Shown here: positions 12,442 to 12,448 of the stretch, piece by piece
Position numbering within the stretch: position 1 is the first letter of the stretch
Layout of the letters: each line of letters begins with the position of its first letter
Origin: Bacteroidia bacterium
GTDB lineage: Bacteria > Bacteroidota > Bacteroidia > Bacteroidales > UBA932
Reading direction: 5' to 3'
Length of the DNA: 12,448 nucleotides
NCBI GenBank assembly: GCA_021153285.1
Contig: JAGKTT010000053.1
Location: forward strand, 1-12,448
Made by a program: the position numbers and the translations under genes
The notes under the pieces: model-generated
What the model was told of the DNA's origin: nothing
Seen by the model: only the letters and a program-made list of their open reading frames with translations
Databases searched by the model: none

Positions 12442-12448
12442 ATGATTA
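12442..12448 (+). CDS. Start of the next gene, cut by the window edge (possibly a GGGtGRT protein)
   Basis: Only ATG ATT and one more base are visible, so the product cannot be read. The strong Shine-Dalgarno and the 17-nt gap after the NifU-like gene indicate an operon partner. From memory, this scaffold-like family is usually followed by a 'GGGtGRT' protein of unknown function; that identity is inference from context only. Confidence 0.5.

Overview
The window looks like chromosomal DNA of a member of the Bacteroidota, most likely order Bacteroidales. Four points support this. Promoters carry the Bacteroidota -7 element (TAnnTTTG, often followed by C) instead of sigma70-type boxes. Most starts lack a Shine-Dalgarno. 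The aldolase and pyrophosphatase read like Bacteroidales proteins. Base composition is close to balanced. Nearly all genes are housekeeping; there is no phage, insertion sequence, tRNA, rRNA or CRISPR array.

Layout, left to right. (1) The 3' part of a SulP-family anion transporter with a C-terminal STAS domain enters from the left and converges, with a 10-nt gap, on nadD. (2) gmk-nadD is a minus-strand pair. It diverges from fba (class II fructose-bisphosphate aldolase), and between them lies a perfect 20-bp palindrome with a -7 element on each strand. (3) fba ends at a strong hairpin terminator. (4) Next on the minus strand are a small unrecognised gene, ppa (soluble inorganic pyrophosphatase, own promoter) and a C-GCAxxG-C-C family putative redox protein. 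(5) An intergenic cluster of short repeats follows, then an overlapping uvrB-rsh pair on the minus strand. The rsh product is a long RelA/SpoT homologue with an apparently ruined hydrolase site. (6) On the plus strand are a lone glycoside hydrolase family 2 lipoprotein and a NifU-like Fe-S scaffold-type gene. At the very edge is the start of a tightly spaced next gene, which from family context may be the 'GGGtGRT' protein.

Working together: gmk, the RSH enzyme and ppa touch guanine nucleotide and pyrophosphate metabolism; nadD makes NAD precursors; fba serves glycolysis; uvrB serves excision repair. These links are mostly generic housekeeping, not one pathway.

The most interesting signals are four: the palindromic bidirectional promoter; a dispersed hairpin-type repeat (3-4 loci, all in leaders or intergenic gaps, with apparent compensatory base changes); the RSH protein with a degenerate HD site but a RelA/SpoT-type basic synthetase motif; and the NifU-like gene with its presumed partner. 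No obviously new defence or mobile system was found.
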